Of a stretch of 64,000 nt of DNA, positions 22,190-34,652 are shown in pieces. Both the position numbers and the translations under genes were made by a program. The DNA is from Melampsora larici-populina 98AG31 (taxonomy: Eukaryota > Basidiomycota > Pucciniomycetes > Pucciniales > Melampsoraceae), in the NCBI RefSeq assembly GCF_000204055.1, contig NW_006768778.1, positions 258,185 to 322,184 on the forward strand. The letters run 5' to 3'. The notes beneath the pieces are model-generated. The model was given only the letters and a program-made list of their open reading frames with translations. It did no database searches and was not told where the DNA came from. Each line of letters begins with the position of its first letter. The first letter of the stretch is position 1.

Positions 22190-23270
22190 TCAGACGAAGG
22201 AAGAAGAACCACTTTGAAGTATAAAATCAAGCTCATAATCGGGTCTAAAGCTCTTTAGAAAAGACGTTGAAAAGCAATTGATAACTGAAAGCTTGCCTAG
22301 TCCGGTGAAAGAAGTTGAAAGAAATCAAAAAAGTTGATGATGGTATTAAGAGACATATATGTAAGTTCCAGCCTAGAATCAAAAGAAATTCAAACATTCG
22401 GATCAAATAGGGAAGAAAGAAACCATATGTGTAAAAGAGTTATTGAAACTTGTTTACTAGGATGCGAAACGACGAGTGATAGGCCAAGAGATCCAAATAT
22501 GAAATCAAAAGACTGTTTAAAAACGTTCAAGGAGATGGAATTGTAGGATTTACCCACTGGCACCACTCTTCTATTTGTATGTATGCATCTAAATAGAAGA
22601 ATAAAATTTAGCTCTTTAAGCTTGAAAACGGGAAATGATTTTACAATTTCAAAGTTCAATGTGCCAAGGTAAAAAGAAGATTCATACCCAAACAATGATA
22701 ACCAAAGTTAAAAAGTAAAGTCAATCTCACAAAGCTTGATGAGAGTTTCAATCCAAATCACTTGAGCCTTTTGCTTTACGGGTAAATAAACCTCGGTCAA
22801 CCTTTTGAGAATCGACCGTATATGCATAAGATGTTGACAAAGCTTTAACTAGCTTACTTACATAATTTTGCCCGCAAACTCCAAGTGAATTGGTGATGAA
22901 TGCGAGCGAAGCTTCGGGCTACCATCCTCATAAGTATATAAACCTTGTTTGAAAGCTTTCTTCATCTTTTGTTTTTCTCTCTTCGGAGTTAAGGAAACCA
23001 AAGTTGAATAATAACTGGTATGTACTGAACTTACATATTTTGTATCTGAAATTCCTTTCTCTACTTTACAACTTGAGATCCAAATAAGTACATAGATTCT
23101 ACATACGAAATTTCCATCAAGATTGAAAAGAAGTTGTTCAAAGGAAGATTGCCGAGAATAGATAGGGCGAGAATGCTGGAGAGAAGGTGTAGAAAGCGGA
23201 GCCAATTTCTTGAGTAAAGGAGCCGATGTCAGATTGCCTCCACAAAGATGCCGAGTACATAATATGTATG
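22190..23270 (-). CDS. Unrecognised multi-exon gene (tentative model)
   Basis: I do not recognise this gene. On the minus strand a chain of short exons with good donors and acceptors holds phase: LLKKLAPLSTPSLQHSRPIY...LLFNLDGNF (about 23,265-23,105), an 11-nt microexon, then SLTPKREKQKMKKAFKQGLY...HLEFAGKI (about 23,015-22,861), LTEVYLPVKQKAQVIWIETL (about 22,790), YAYIQIEEWCQW (about 22,585-22,550) and a C-terminus KSFRPDYELDFILQSGSSSF ending at TGA 22,190. The first exon has no in-frame Met, so the 5' end is unresolved and may lie further upstream. The gene would be divergent from the RhoGAP gene starting at 23,685. The spliced sequence reads as a sensible soluble protein, but some joins (22,350-22,530) are weak. 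Confidence 0.35.
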
Positions 23271-23684
23271 TAGCGATTTGACGGACTCAAACCGTAAAGG
23301 AATCTTTGAAGGAAAAGGAAAAGAGAAGTTCCGAATTTTCAATCCAGATGAGTGTGATCAAGTGAAGGATGATGTGGAGTGTATAGTTAAAGTGACATAC
23401 AGGACGGGTAAAATGATTTTCGGTAAATCGATTGTACAGACAGAAATTTGGAATTTTCAATCAACACCTCACCTCTGATTCACTGACACTCTCACTCTGG
23501 TGCACACACACTCACACACTTTCACTTTCACTTTTGACTTTTACAACTTCTCAAGCAAATCTAATCAAATCCAATCAAATCGAACCACTCTGACTCAGCT
23601 TGATGGTCAAACAAAACTCACTCTACTCACAGCAAACACTTCAAACGATCATCATCATCAACTGGTAAAACTCAAATCATCAAA
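23271..23684. promoter_or_regulatory. Upstream region of the RhoGAP gene
   Basis: 414 bp with no convincing gene. The last 200 bp are rich in CA/CT (CACACACTCACACACTTTCA), a common 5' UTR composition in fungi. Confidence 0.4.
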
Positions 23685-23750
23685 ATGTCAAATGCTATGA
23701 TTAGTAACTCAAATCCAATTCAATCTCATCATCATCATCATCTCAATCAT

Positions 23751-23788
<38 letters not shown>

Positions 23789-26700
23789 CCATCAAAATCA
23801 AAATCAACATCGAAATCAAAACCAAAACCAAAACCAAAGTCTAAACCAAAGTCAAACTCAGAATGCAAATCCAAATCCAAATCCACCTCTCATCACACTT
23901 CAATCTATACTAGCTCAACATGCTAATCAACCAAACTCAGCATTATCAGCTCTCATCTCAGAATTCAATCGAATCACAACTCAACTATCTATCTCTCAAA
24001 CTCGTCTATCACAATACGAATCATCCATCACCTTAAACGAACAACAAGAACTCTTTAGATCGCGTAATAAAGCTCTAGATGAAAACAGACAAGTTTGGGC
24101 ATTGGTGACGAAATCAAAATCAGAAGTTAAAGATTTAAAGGCCGAAAATAAAGAATTAAAACACAAGTTGGCCGATCTCGAATATCGTCTTAGTATAGTC
24201 TCTGGTCAACCTTCTGGTCGGGTCACTCCTCAAGCTCATCTCAACTCTAGTAATGAACCTGACACCCGAGCAACTCCAGATCGTCAAAAGTCTAATCATT
24301 CTCGACGTGAAGCTGATCTCAATGGAAACCGAGTCAAAGCCATCCTTCCATTATCTCCTCGTAGGCCATCTAAACAGTCTTCTTCTGAGCTTGCAATCGA
24401 TCCACCTCACAGTCCTCTCAAGACTTCTTCTTCGAATCTATCAGATCCAAACTTGCCTATTAACTCTCTATCAAACTCAACTTCAACACCAGAAGATTCC
24501 ACACCCAATCAGTCTAATCAAACCAGACCTGCCCCAAACCGTTTCACATCTTTTCCAAGTCAAACAGTTCCCGATTCTGGATCACCTGTTATCGTTCAAG
24601 ATCATACCACCACGGTGCCATCTATAATCAGACGTCGAGCTTCTTCTGTTGATATGGGTCGAAAGCTTTCCCCACAAGCTCATTTCCCTCACCTTTCAAT
24701 TTCAACTGCCTCGGTTTCTACACCGACTACTTTGGTCACCCACGCTAAAGAACAGCCTGGGAAAGTTCACCGATCTGATACATCTTCCTCGGTTGGCAGC
24801 CTGAACAATCACCCGGGGCAGTGTCACTACAACCCAGATTCGCCCGCCCTCAATTCTCCCTCTACCATCCATAGTGTTATTCCTCCCGAAGTGAGAGAGT
24901 ACGTACACTCACTCATTCTCCTGCTCTTCAGATCCTCTTCATTGACCACCAGTCTTGATTTCCATTTCCATTTCCATTCCCTCTCTATTGCTCGTGTTTA
25001 GATACATGCTTGGCAACCAATTACCAATCAGCCCGCTTACCCCAACTCATTCGTCATCTTGCGACCCGATCGCTCCCACCGAGCCACCCACGTTTGCCGA
25101 AGCGACTCCTATGCCATCACATATCTCTTCAGCCTCATTCCCAACCTCTACCTTGTTGTCTTCTCAGGCCCTACAAGATTCTCACCAGTACGCATCCTCA
25201 TCATCAGATCAACCCTTGGTCCACTCAAAAGCCATTCATCCCGAATTTGATTCATCCAATCAAGGCTTTGGTCCATCGTCTGGCGTGGCACACTCCGCTG
25301 CACCACCATATTCGCATCGGCCCACGAAAACCCCGACTAGTCCGCTTCTACCCCAACAAGCATCAATACCCAACCTTGGTGGAACGTCGGCCCCACCCAC
25401 TGAAACTGTCTATGCTGCTCAACCTATGACCAAACGGAGAATGCTGACACCAACCTTTTTGCCATTCACGCATATCAAAGTAGCCAATTCACATATAAGG
25501 GCAAATGACAAAAGCAAGGAAGTCATCTCATTTTCAATCGCCATCAGTGTAGTCATCCCACCTACAAGTGATCCTGAAGGTAAAGGTGCGAAAGCAAGTT
25601 GGGTCGTAGAGAAACTTTATTCGGATGTCCTCTCCCTTGACCATATAGTCAAGTCGAAACATTCTAAAGTCCAGAACCGTAGTTTGGCTCAACTCCCCGA
25701 TCGAGCTCTTTTCAAGGATCACGCACCCAGTAAGGTCGATGCCCGTAAGGTAAGTTATCCCGCCGGATCTGACTAGTTTTTTGCCAACCAGATCTCAACT
25801 CAATTCCCTCCTGCTCTTTCTCATCTCTTTATCTTTCAATAGGCTGTGCTACAGAAGTATCTTCAAAGCCTCTGTGCTGCTCAGCTAACTGAAAAGAGCG
25901 ATGTATGCGAGTTCTTCAACTCAAATATCGTTGTTAGTGAGCGAAATTCGACATCGACCCGTCCAGGCTTCATGCAAGGCTATCTTACGAAGAAGGGTAG
26001 GAACTTTGGTGGATGGCAGACTAGGTTTTATGTCTTGGAAGGTCCTATCTTGGAATACTTTGACACGGTGCGTTGTACTTATCTTATTGTCCCAAATCTA
26101 GTATGCTGTCTAATAGGTTCTTGTGATTGTCCTTCACACAGCGTGGTGGTAATCGCTTAGGTCATATCGTCATTACCGGAGCTCAAATTGGTCGTCAGCA
26201 GCAAAGATCACAAGAAACTACTGACGACTCATATCGTCATGCGTTCCTGATACGGATGCATAAACGAGAGAAGGAAGGCGAAATTGATCACATCTTGTGT
26301 GCAGAAAGTGATGAAGAACGTGATGCATGGGTAGAGGCCTTGACATGCTATGTAACCGGACGCTACATCTCTGCCGATCAACCCACTGCTCCTTCCACAT
26401 CCACGCATATGAACGACATTCCCCGAGGAGATAGTTCGGGTAATGTACACCAGACCGATACTGGCTCTTCTAAGAGACAAACATCTTTGGATACCACCGT
26501 TAGAGCTGAATCATCACATCCACATAATTCACATCATCACTCGTCTTCTTCAACTGATCATCGTCCGGACGCCCGAGGCCGTCGAACAAATTCTCATTCA
26601 AAAGTCGAGTCTATGGGTCATATGTCTTCGGCATCTGATGGGGTGATTGGTCGTGGCCCAGCTCCTGCAGTTATCGAAGAGCACGCCTTGACCGCTGATG

Positions 26701-28743
26701 TATCTATTCCTAGCGTCGAACAGACATCAAAGAATGATTCTTACGATGGTCATCGTTCTATGAATGCTAATGTGGATTCCAAAGATAGACATCGACCCCC
26801 TACTTTAGATTCGCGTCATTCCACTTATCACCATCCATCGAATCCTCCTGGACCTACAACGCCTCGACCAGTATTGAATCCCCGACTCAATCAATCTCAC
26901 TCACATTCTTCTCCACAGCAGGAGCAAGCCGCTTCTGATGCCGATTCAATTGTCACTTCAGCTGAAAGACCCCCTACCCCTGAATCTCAACAACGTCCTA
27001 AAATCTCCGGACCTATGAATGGTGCTCCGATCACCGGTGGTTATCGCATCAAACCACCCGAAGAGAAAAAGGCCAAGTTCCGGTCTGCATTTTGGGGCTT
27101 CACTGGTAGGAATGGTGTGACTGGTAAGCTCTTGCTCACCAAAAACAGTAACATCTTGGTCCTGATTTAGACGTGCTGATCATCTTTTATCCCTTGCAAC
27201 GATCTCATGAAATTTAGATCGAAAAGATTCACGAGAGCTGCATAATTCTGTCGGATCCAATCAGGGTACTCTATTCGCACCAGCACCTCGCCCCGTGTTT
27301 GGTGTTTCCTTACAAGAAGCTGTTTCTGTGGCTCGTGTTCATGAGGGATTGGATCTTCCTGCTGTAGTATTCCGGTGTGTTGAATTCTTAGAGGCGAAGG
27401 GAGCGATTGAGGAAGAAGGCATTTACAGGCTTAGTGGTAGCTCAGTTCACATCAAGGCATTCAAAGAGCGCTTCAATACTGAAGGAGATTACAATTTACT
27501 CGAATCTTCCAAGACTGAGTTCCATGATGTACATGCTGTAGCAGGATTATTGAAACAATTCTTGAGAGAGTTGGTTTCTCCAATTCTCACTAGAGACCTT
27601 CATCCTGAATTCCTTAAAGTTATTGGTGAGTTTGATTTTCTGCTTTAGGTCTTTTGTGCTACAGACTTTTACTCATGAGATCTCATATTGTCTTCCAATA
27701 CTTTTAGATCTAACCCAAAGAAGTGACAAAGTAAACGAACTTGGTCGTCTGTGCGCTGAGTTACCCTTACCGAACTACACCTTGCTTCGATTTCTATCTG
27801 CGCACTTGATCCATATCGTTCAAAATGAAAAGGTCAACAAGATGAGTATGCGTAATGTAGGAATCGTCTTTAGTCCTACTTTGGGCATGCCTGCACCACT
27901 GTTTGCTTTACTCTTAAAGGAATTTGACTTGTGAGTCCATCCGTTGACCTTTACTAATGATTTTGTGAGATTGTTAAAAAAGTATTTTTGATTGTCGTCA
28001 TCTTTAGAGTCTTTAATATCGAGGGCGATAACCGAGCACCTATACGCCTTCCAGGAACTACTGAGCAGCCCTCACTTCCATTGGCTACTGATACGTCCAT
28101 TAAAAACAAGCGTATGAGTCGCAATTCCATGCTGTGAGTAGTTCTTGTAGTATGTCCACTACCCCTGCGCCTGACATGGATTCCTTTGAACAGCTATTCG
28201 GCCACTGGTGCAGATGTTTTGATGGAGCATACAAAACTACCAAGTCTGTCTTTCAGCTCTTGACTCTCCCATCACTCGCACAAATTACTGATCGTTGTTA
28301 CACTTTGATCATCAGGAGACAAAGCAGCATTGGAAGAAGAGTCCGACTCGGAGGTTGATTATGATTCAGCATCTGATCCAGATGAAGACAGTTCAGCGCC
28401 ATCAAAACCAACAGAATCTGCAACAAAACGACAAGCTCAAAATCATAATAATGAGACACAAAGACATCAACCCCATTCACGACATCTACCAAATTCACCT
28501 CAAAATACACCTGATTCAAATCCCTTGAGACGTAGAGCATCGGCTGAAGGTTTATCATTACGTGGACAGAGTCCAGATCCAAATCAAATCATTCCATCTC
28601 CTACACCATCTCCTAATCATCTTCAACAACATCATCGTTTACCTAACATTAGAGCACATGTATCTGGACATCATGCATTGGGTGTCTCTCGTAGTCCTAC
28701 AGCACGTTCTAAATCACCTAGACCAAAGACAGCTGGAGCTTAA
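23685..28743 (+). CDS. BEM3: PX-PH-RhoGAP protein, Bem3-like Rho GTPase activator
   Basis: Nine exons (23685-24898, 25002-25749, 25843-26067, 26142-27123, 27218-27625, 27708-27930, 28008-28133, 28194-28243, 28316-28743) give 1,467 residues, in phase throughout. The N-terminus has His and Asn homopolymer runs, a coiled coil near residues 110-165 (KSEVKDLKAENKELKHKLAD) and long Ser/Pro-rich regions. A PX domain follows (TFLPFTHIKVANSHIRANDK ... ISFSIAISVVIP), then a PH domain (GFMQGYLTKKGRNFGGWQTR, FYVLEGPILEYFD, DAWVEALTCYV), then a RhoGAP domain (VFGVSLQEAV, EGIYRLSGSSVHIKAFKERF with the arginine finger, LLKQFLRELVSPIL, MRNVGIVFSPTL). It would stimulate GTP hydrolysis on Cdc42/Rho at the membrane in polarity control. 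Domain order matches yeast Bem3. The disordered acidic and Ser-rich tail follows. Confidence 0.93.
23751..23790 (+). repeat. (AAC)n trinucleotide run encoding poly-Asn
   Basis: About 13 AAC units inside RhoGAP exon 1 encode an Asn run, flanked by (CAT)n encoding His. Likely length-variable between strains. Confidence 0.85.
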
Positions 28744-30199
28744 AAATTGAATCAATCGAATGGAAGGAACTTTTGTTCAAACTTTGGATTTCCTTTATCT
28801 CTTCTTTTTATTCTACATTTTTTTATTTTCTCGAGAAAAGAAAATAGTCAAATCTCCTCTCTCTCTCTCTCTAGGTTATCATTTATTCATTTTTTTTGGT
28901 TTTGTTCAAATTCTAAATCTGGGTAGCATTTTTTTCTTCTATCTCCTCTATCTACATATCTCTCTCGCCCTGTTCTCAATAAATTTTGAGGATAAGTAGT
29001 TTCTTTCTTCTTTTTTTCTTTCATTCAAGCATTATGGTGTGATTTGGCTTTTTTTTCTGGATTGTTTAGATTTTTTTCCTTCTTCGTCTCAGGAGGAGGA
29101 TCATCTCAGTTTCTTTTCTGATTGTGAAGTAGTCGTTCATCATATAGTTATTTTTCTTATTTTCTTTTATCATTTATCTTCAATTTTCTTTTATTTTGGA
29201 ATGTTTGGATTATTTATGGGTATGTGTGTGTGTGTGTGTGTTTGTCTTTATGATCTTATGTGTGTTTCTCTTTTACATTTACATGTTTTTTTTTCTTTTC
29301 GCTTTCGGTGTGTAAAAACTTTTTCTTTCTTCTTTTGTGTATGCGTGTGTATGTTTTTCTTCTTCTCTCTCTTCTGTCCATAGACTTAAACAATAAAATG
29401 GAAAGAAATAGAGATTTTCTTTTTTTTTACTTCCCAATTTTTGAATTTTTGAATTATCTTTTTCCTTTTCTTTTTTTTCTTCCGTTTTTTTTATTTAGTA
29501 CATATATATATATATATATCTACATATATTTCTTTTATCAACCCATTTTTATACTTTGGTTTATGGGATTCATAAAATCAAAGATTATTTTCATTTTCTC
29601 TTTGGCCGATTTTTTTTCTTACTAGAGAGACTTCAAGATTAGAGAGACCGGGAGAGAGAGAGAGAGAGAAAGTGATTGAAAGATTGAAAGATCAAAGGGT
29701 ACATTAAAGGAAAGATTTGAGTAGTAGGTTTGTCAATTGCCCTGTTTTTTATGGTCATGAATCGGGTTGTGTTGGAAGCTCATTGTACATCTTCATTGAT
29801 GGATGGCATATAATTTGAGCCTTTCAGATCTGAACTCGTTCCGTTAATCCACAATGTGAGATTTTCCCTTTTACCACTAAAGAGGAGTGCGCGGAGTGCG
29901 TCTAATTGTTAGTTTAGTGACCGGCCTTGCTGGTTTCTTCTGTACTTTTGAGTCAGACCCCTTGAGACCATCCTACGTTATTTTTTTAGCAGTCTTCAAC
30001 ATCTATAATCTCAGTCCTGTGAGTTGACGGTCGGGTCCCAATGTCTTGTGCCAAAATACAATTCCCTATTACAATGTGGTCCCCATTTTAACTTTTGTTT
30101 TAGCTTTTCTTCTTTGCGCCTTTTTTTCTGGAACTTCGCGTATTTAATTGGCTTATCTCTCGAGAGCATCGGAGCCTCCCCGAGGCAAGGGGAGCACGT
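28744..30199. other. 3' flank of the RhoGAP gene with simple repeats
   Basis: No gene. Very T-rich, with microsatellites: (CT)n near 28,856-28,873, (GT)n near 29,222-29,241, (AT)n near 29,503-29,519 and (GA)n near 29,652-29,668. Long frames here are T-rich, giving Phe/Leu-rich nonsense. The KDZ element 1 starts at 30,200. Confidence 0.6.
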
Positions 30200-30260
30200 C
30201 AGGATCCGGGTTTGGTTGCTGAGAATATGAGACTGAGAATTTCGAGAGAATTTGAGAATA
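30200..30260 (+). repeat. Left terminal inverted repeat of element 1
   Basis: CAGGATCCGGG and then a run of TGAGAAT-type heptads (CTGAGAAT, ACTGAGAAT, GAGAGAATTTGAGAATA). Its partner is at 37,242-37,295 on the opposite strand. Confidence 0.72.
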
Positions 30261-30557
30261 CAGGCCCTCTGTATTAGCATATCCAATAGCATATTGACAA
30301 AAGTCCAAAACCCTACCTTATGTTAGTTCTACCATATTCCCGGCCTGTCACACCTCCACACCTGGCCCTCCAGTTCTCCTCATACCTCTTTCCATCTTCA
30401 ATTCCATACTGTTTCACCACGCCCAAAAGGGACATCACGAAAATTTTCACTCAACAAAGACATTCAGTACAATGATCCCAAACCCCTGGCGACAATGTGG
30501 AAGCGCCTGCCATAAACATTCACCGTTTCGATCACCATTTCGATCACATTTTCAATC

Positions 30558-32929
30558 ATGGTTGTCGCTACTCTTGTCCACGAGCATTACCGGTTCATCA
30601 ACCCAGGTTACTTGCCCGAGCCGCATAAAGGTGGCCTAGTTGGCATACTTTGCCCTGAATGTTCGACGGCTCTCCGTTACTTTGCCGCCAGAGAGGACTC
30701 TTGGACAATCTATGTAAGAAGTCGTAACCCATCATTTCGAACCGTATTAATAAGTACTGATAGTATATTTATCGTCCTCTTACTGGATTTTCAATTTGTT
30801 CATTTAGTGTCCACAACGTCCCAGGAATGAACATAACTGGCGAACGTGGCGGTGTGATCAATTCAACCACGAACGCGCTCTGATCAACGCAGGAGCCCCC
30901 CTTCCCATCATTTCATCCGAAAAAGACTGGGGCCCAAGGATATCACCTTTTGGTGTCGTTCTTGGACCCAAACCAACTGTGACAACCACACGAGCAAAGA
31001 CCCGCCGGGCAACCAATCAGCTTGCTGAACTGCTCAACCCGATAGAGGCCAAAGCCCACCCTTTCTTAGGTCGACCTCAACCCGTCCCCCAACTCGAAAC
31101 ACCTCAGCTCGAGTCTCTTGCAGGCCCCGTACGTGAGGGTGTGAAGTACCCTTGTCAGCGACCCTCCCGAGGGCCCGTCGCACGTAATCATCGTACGACT
31201 GGCAACAAGGGATGTCCTCACCAGTACTGTCAATCGGCAAGTTTCTCGCATTTCCACCTGATCCCAATCACGCACTTCTTGCAGAGGCATTAACCTTGAT
31301 TTCGCATATAACTTGTTTTTAGTGTTGCATTCAATATGGTTTGGGCCCTTGTTCAAAGCATACTCGACCCGCTGGCCAACGGCGCGTCCACAACCTCCAT
31401 GATCAACCGCCTCCAGCACGTCTGCCTTCTCAACTGGTGGTGGTACCCGCGAGCGCAAGCACCAGCACCTCCTCTGCAGCTACTACATGTACTCAACCAA
31501 CCCCTGACGTCGCACGACCACGGCCCGGTGGCCGCATTCATCAATGGGCCCAATCACCTGGATCACTTGGACACATCCTGGGTTTGCGAACGGTGATGAA
31601 CATCCATAACGACCGCCGCGAGCGATATGAAACTGCCGAACGTCAGATAGCCAACAAGTATGATGAGGCCAAAGTAGTCACAATCCTACTATGGCTCAAT
31701 GTGGGTTACCATTCAAATTAACTACTCTGTCTTTCACCACTAACCGCCTCAACTGTCTTTCACCACTAACCGCCTCAACACAAGCAGGGAGACCAACCCA
31801 AGGTCATTTCTGCGCATTTTGACCAATGGCCGAAGGCCAAGCTCGAAGAATCAACACTGCTCATGCAAGCTTGCACGCAGAGCCTGGGACCTACTTGGAA
31901 TCGAGCGCTGTGTTTCTGGGACGACAAGATCGACTCATGGGTAAGGACTTTGCTCAGTATTTCTTGTACAACGCAATGGCATTTCCATAGCTGATTATTT
32001 TTCTGTTGCTGTCAGCATGAGACGATGGTGACATTCCCTCACAGGTACCCCAAAGATGTGAAAGTTGTCGTAGTACGGTCGCCACACGTGGATCCTGGGT
32101 CCCCCGGCTTGCCACAACCCAAGGCCCGCAAATTAATTCCCACCCCTGCGCTCGCCAACTCGCCGGAAACCTCCCAACCAAAAGACACCTTAGTACGAGG
32201 CCGCTCTCCTTCGCGTCCTGCAAGAACCAGCCCTCCTCCTGAATCAGATTCCGATGATGAAGTGACGGTGGTGAGATCATATTTGACAGATCGTGCCGAT
32301 GCTAATAAACGGGCCAGCACAGCAGACCCCGAAAATTCCGACGATTCCGACGAAATCGAGGTGGTGAAGAGCAACTTTGTCACTACGGCAGGGGCCCGCT
32401 CAGTCAAACGCGAGACCTCTGAAGACCTACCTATATTCGACCCTACCGATGAATCACCTCTTGTTCTGGAAGGTGAAGGTGAAGGTGACCGCGACACTGT
32501 GAGTAAATGACAAACGCTCGTGTTTCTGTCCGGTTGACATAAGAGTTGACATAAGTATGTAATCGTATATCATTATGATCTTAGGTATCAGGCACGACTA
32601 CTTCGACTTGTACTTCTACTTCGAGAGAATTGAAGCGAAAGTGGCCTGGGAAGCCAGCCATGGTGCTTGTTTCCACGCTGCTTGCGTGGTACAAGCAATG
32701 TGAGACTCGACCACCACTACAGGCATGGAAGGACGTGTGGGGCGAGGAATGGGGTTTGGCGGTTTCGACTGTGTATAGGTACAGGGCGTGGATCACCAAG
32801 GTCGATTACGACCGTTTTTACGGTCATTACCGCAAGTATCCCCGTGCCACTGTGGATGAAGCCCGAGTGATGTATAAGAAGGAGTTTCAAGCTATCGTAA
32901 ACGGGAGGGACGCTTCAACGAAAGAATAG
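30558..32929 (+). CDS. KDZ-element zinc-cluster protein (C-x4-C-x2-CC...CxxH), copy 1
   Basis: Six exons (30558-30713, 30808-31236, 31323-31700, 31788-31940, 32016-32498, 32585-32929), all phase 0, give 647 residues. No known enzyme domain. Visible parts: an N-terminal CPEC, a cysteine cluster CPHQYCQSCC followed by CSKH about residues 190-210, a Ser/Thr/Pro-rich stretch, an acidic Ser-rich region (DSDDE, NSDDSDEIEVV) and a C-terminal Tr-p/Tyr-rich domain (VSTLLAWYKQCE, STVYRYRAWITKVDYDRF). Its paralogue at 41,667-44,063 has the same exon count, phases and motifs. Intron 2 has a GC donor (TCG/GCAAGT), needed to keep the cluster aligned with the paralogue. Such proteins are common in KDZ-bearing fungal elements. 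A DNA-binding or accessory role is inferred from the zinc-type motif only. Confidence 0.78.
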
Positions 32930-33334
32930 AAAAACAAAGGGATTTCATTTCATGAATTATGTATTTCATTTTTGAAAAGGCTTTGATCTTCAATGCCTTA
33001 ACCGTTAGTCTAGATCTAGACAAGTTGCTGAAACAAGTTGTAGTTGTGAAATCACGATAACAACACTTTCCTTGGTTTTGCATGATTGACGTGAAAACCC
33101 CGTTTTTAGAGACCCTTTCCCAATTGCATACGCTACGCAACATTGTCGAACGTTCTTGATTGGAAACAATACCGACCGATGGGTGGACCCTTCTCAATTG
33201 CCCTAACCCTGCTGCCAGATGTACACTCTCTTTGGGAGGTTTCCGACCCAAGAGATACAGTCATTCCTTCCAGCTAGAGACGCTGGAAGCTATGATTGAA
33301 AAAAGGCGGATGATATAAAGATATCACCCACCCA
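32930..33334. other. Spacer between the two plus-strand genes of element 1
   Basis: 405 bp, no gene. It should hold the 3' end of the zinc-cluster gene and the promoter of the OB-like gene. Confidence 0.5.
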
Positions 33335-34239
33335 ATGCCCCCCAAGGCTCGACCACCATCAGCATCCGTTGCAGACAACAGCATGACCCCACTTACTGCG
33401 AAGATCTCAGCGATTATTACCGCGACCAGCGATGTACGGCAAACTTTGTATCCAATCTCTTTATCCTGAATACTACCACGATATACAGGAAGTTCTGACC
33501 TATTACTATTACGAACGCTTCCTAGGCCATGTTTTTGCGCCTCCGCTTGCCCGACGGTGGTGCTGCCTGGCACCAGACCGAAACCGAGTTGATCTTGAAA
33601 GATCAACGAGGCCAACCCTTGGTCTGCAACCTCACAGCCTATGGCCTGCTCATGGCGGACGACGTGCTCACACGAGATTACACGTACCACATCCATGGTC
33701 CGGTAGGTGTAGATCCCGATAGCGGAGCCTTCATCAAACACAGCTACATCACGCAGAGTTTGGTGGCCACCGTCAAGCCTCAAGAAGCCCATATAGCGGG
33801 GAAAGCCTGGATCTCTTCAACCGGCAAGGTTATTCAAGTTGCTTGGGATAATGTCAGTGAAGAAGGTGAATGGCACCTTACTGTTCAAGCAGAACATGAA
33901 ATATTTGACCCGGAAGTAAGCTACTCAACCGACTCTTTCAAAACCTGATACTGACTACTTCTCTTTAGAAGAGAACCACTTTACATTTCGCAATAACTTA
34001 TTGCTTTGGACACTTTTCTCCTGAGTTGTCCGAGATGGACAACATCCAAGTGAACACCGTGATGCGCTTCGAAGGGTTGGTAACGTCCAAACACCCGGAG
34101 TCTAATGAACTCATTGTTCAAGTGCGTGTTTTGATTGTCTACTGCCATTATAACGCCATTTTTCTCACGTTATTTTGAGTTGTTTTGGTGAATCATTATA
34201 TTTCTTCAGGTTCTCAGTCATGGTTTCGTCGTGGTCTAA
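33335..34239 (+). CDS. Element-borne beta-rich protein, possible OB fold
   Basis: Four exons (33335-33433, 33526-33915, 33969-34121, 34210-34239), all phase 0, encode 223 residues. The last exon has only 30 nt. A short basic N-terminus (MPPKARPPSASVADNS) is followed by strongly beta-like sequence: MFLRLRLPDGGAAW, YTYHIHGPVGVDPDSGAFIK, RTTLHFAITYCFGHF and NTVMRFEGLVTSKHPESNEL ending in IVQVLSHGFVVV. The last two stretches look like the closing strands of an OB fold, so single-stranded nucleic-acid binding in transposition is a reasonable guess, but no signature residues prove it. The gene lies between the zinc-cluster gene and the convergent KDZ gene. No copy is seen in element 2. Confidence 0.65.
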
Positions 34240-34652
34240 GGTTGTCTTGTCTAATCGCGTGTGATTCGATGATTTTTGATCAATGTCATCGTTGTACCTT
34301 CTCACATTACGTTCGTTTCAATCAAGTGCTGCAATGGGATCATAACATGCTCTTGTTTTGTGACCAGTCTTGGTCTTGGCCCCATGATTGAAAAGGGAAT
34401 CAAAGAAAACATTCATTTCTTTGAACATACCCCGGAGTTTTTTCAGATGAGTTGCGTGTTTGTTTCTTACAAAAATCAAGACTAATCAACTTAAAAGCAA
34501 AAAATCGAAAAGCTTCGTGTATTCGTGTATGTAATGTCAAAGCTACAAACTAATTATTTTAGTTCTTAAAATAAGTATGAAATCCCGATGATCACCAACA
34601 AAAACCATAACAAACAGCCCTTGCCCAACCACACACTCACACACTACACACT
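34240..34652. other. Convergent gap in element 1
   Basis: 413 bp between the 3' ends of the OB-like gene (+) and the KDZ gene (-). AT-rich, no gene. Terminators for both are expected here. Confidence 0.5.

Noticed and set aside
29039..29625. Two long Phe/Leu-rich frames
   Set aside because: Produced by T-rich sequence and microsatellites; no start context or domains.
32039..32497. 152-residue minus-strand frame
   Set aside because: Antisense of exon 5 of the zinc-cluster gene.
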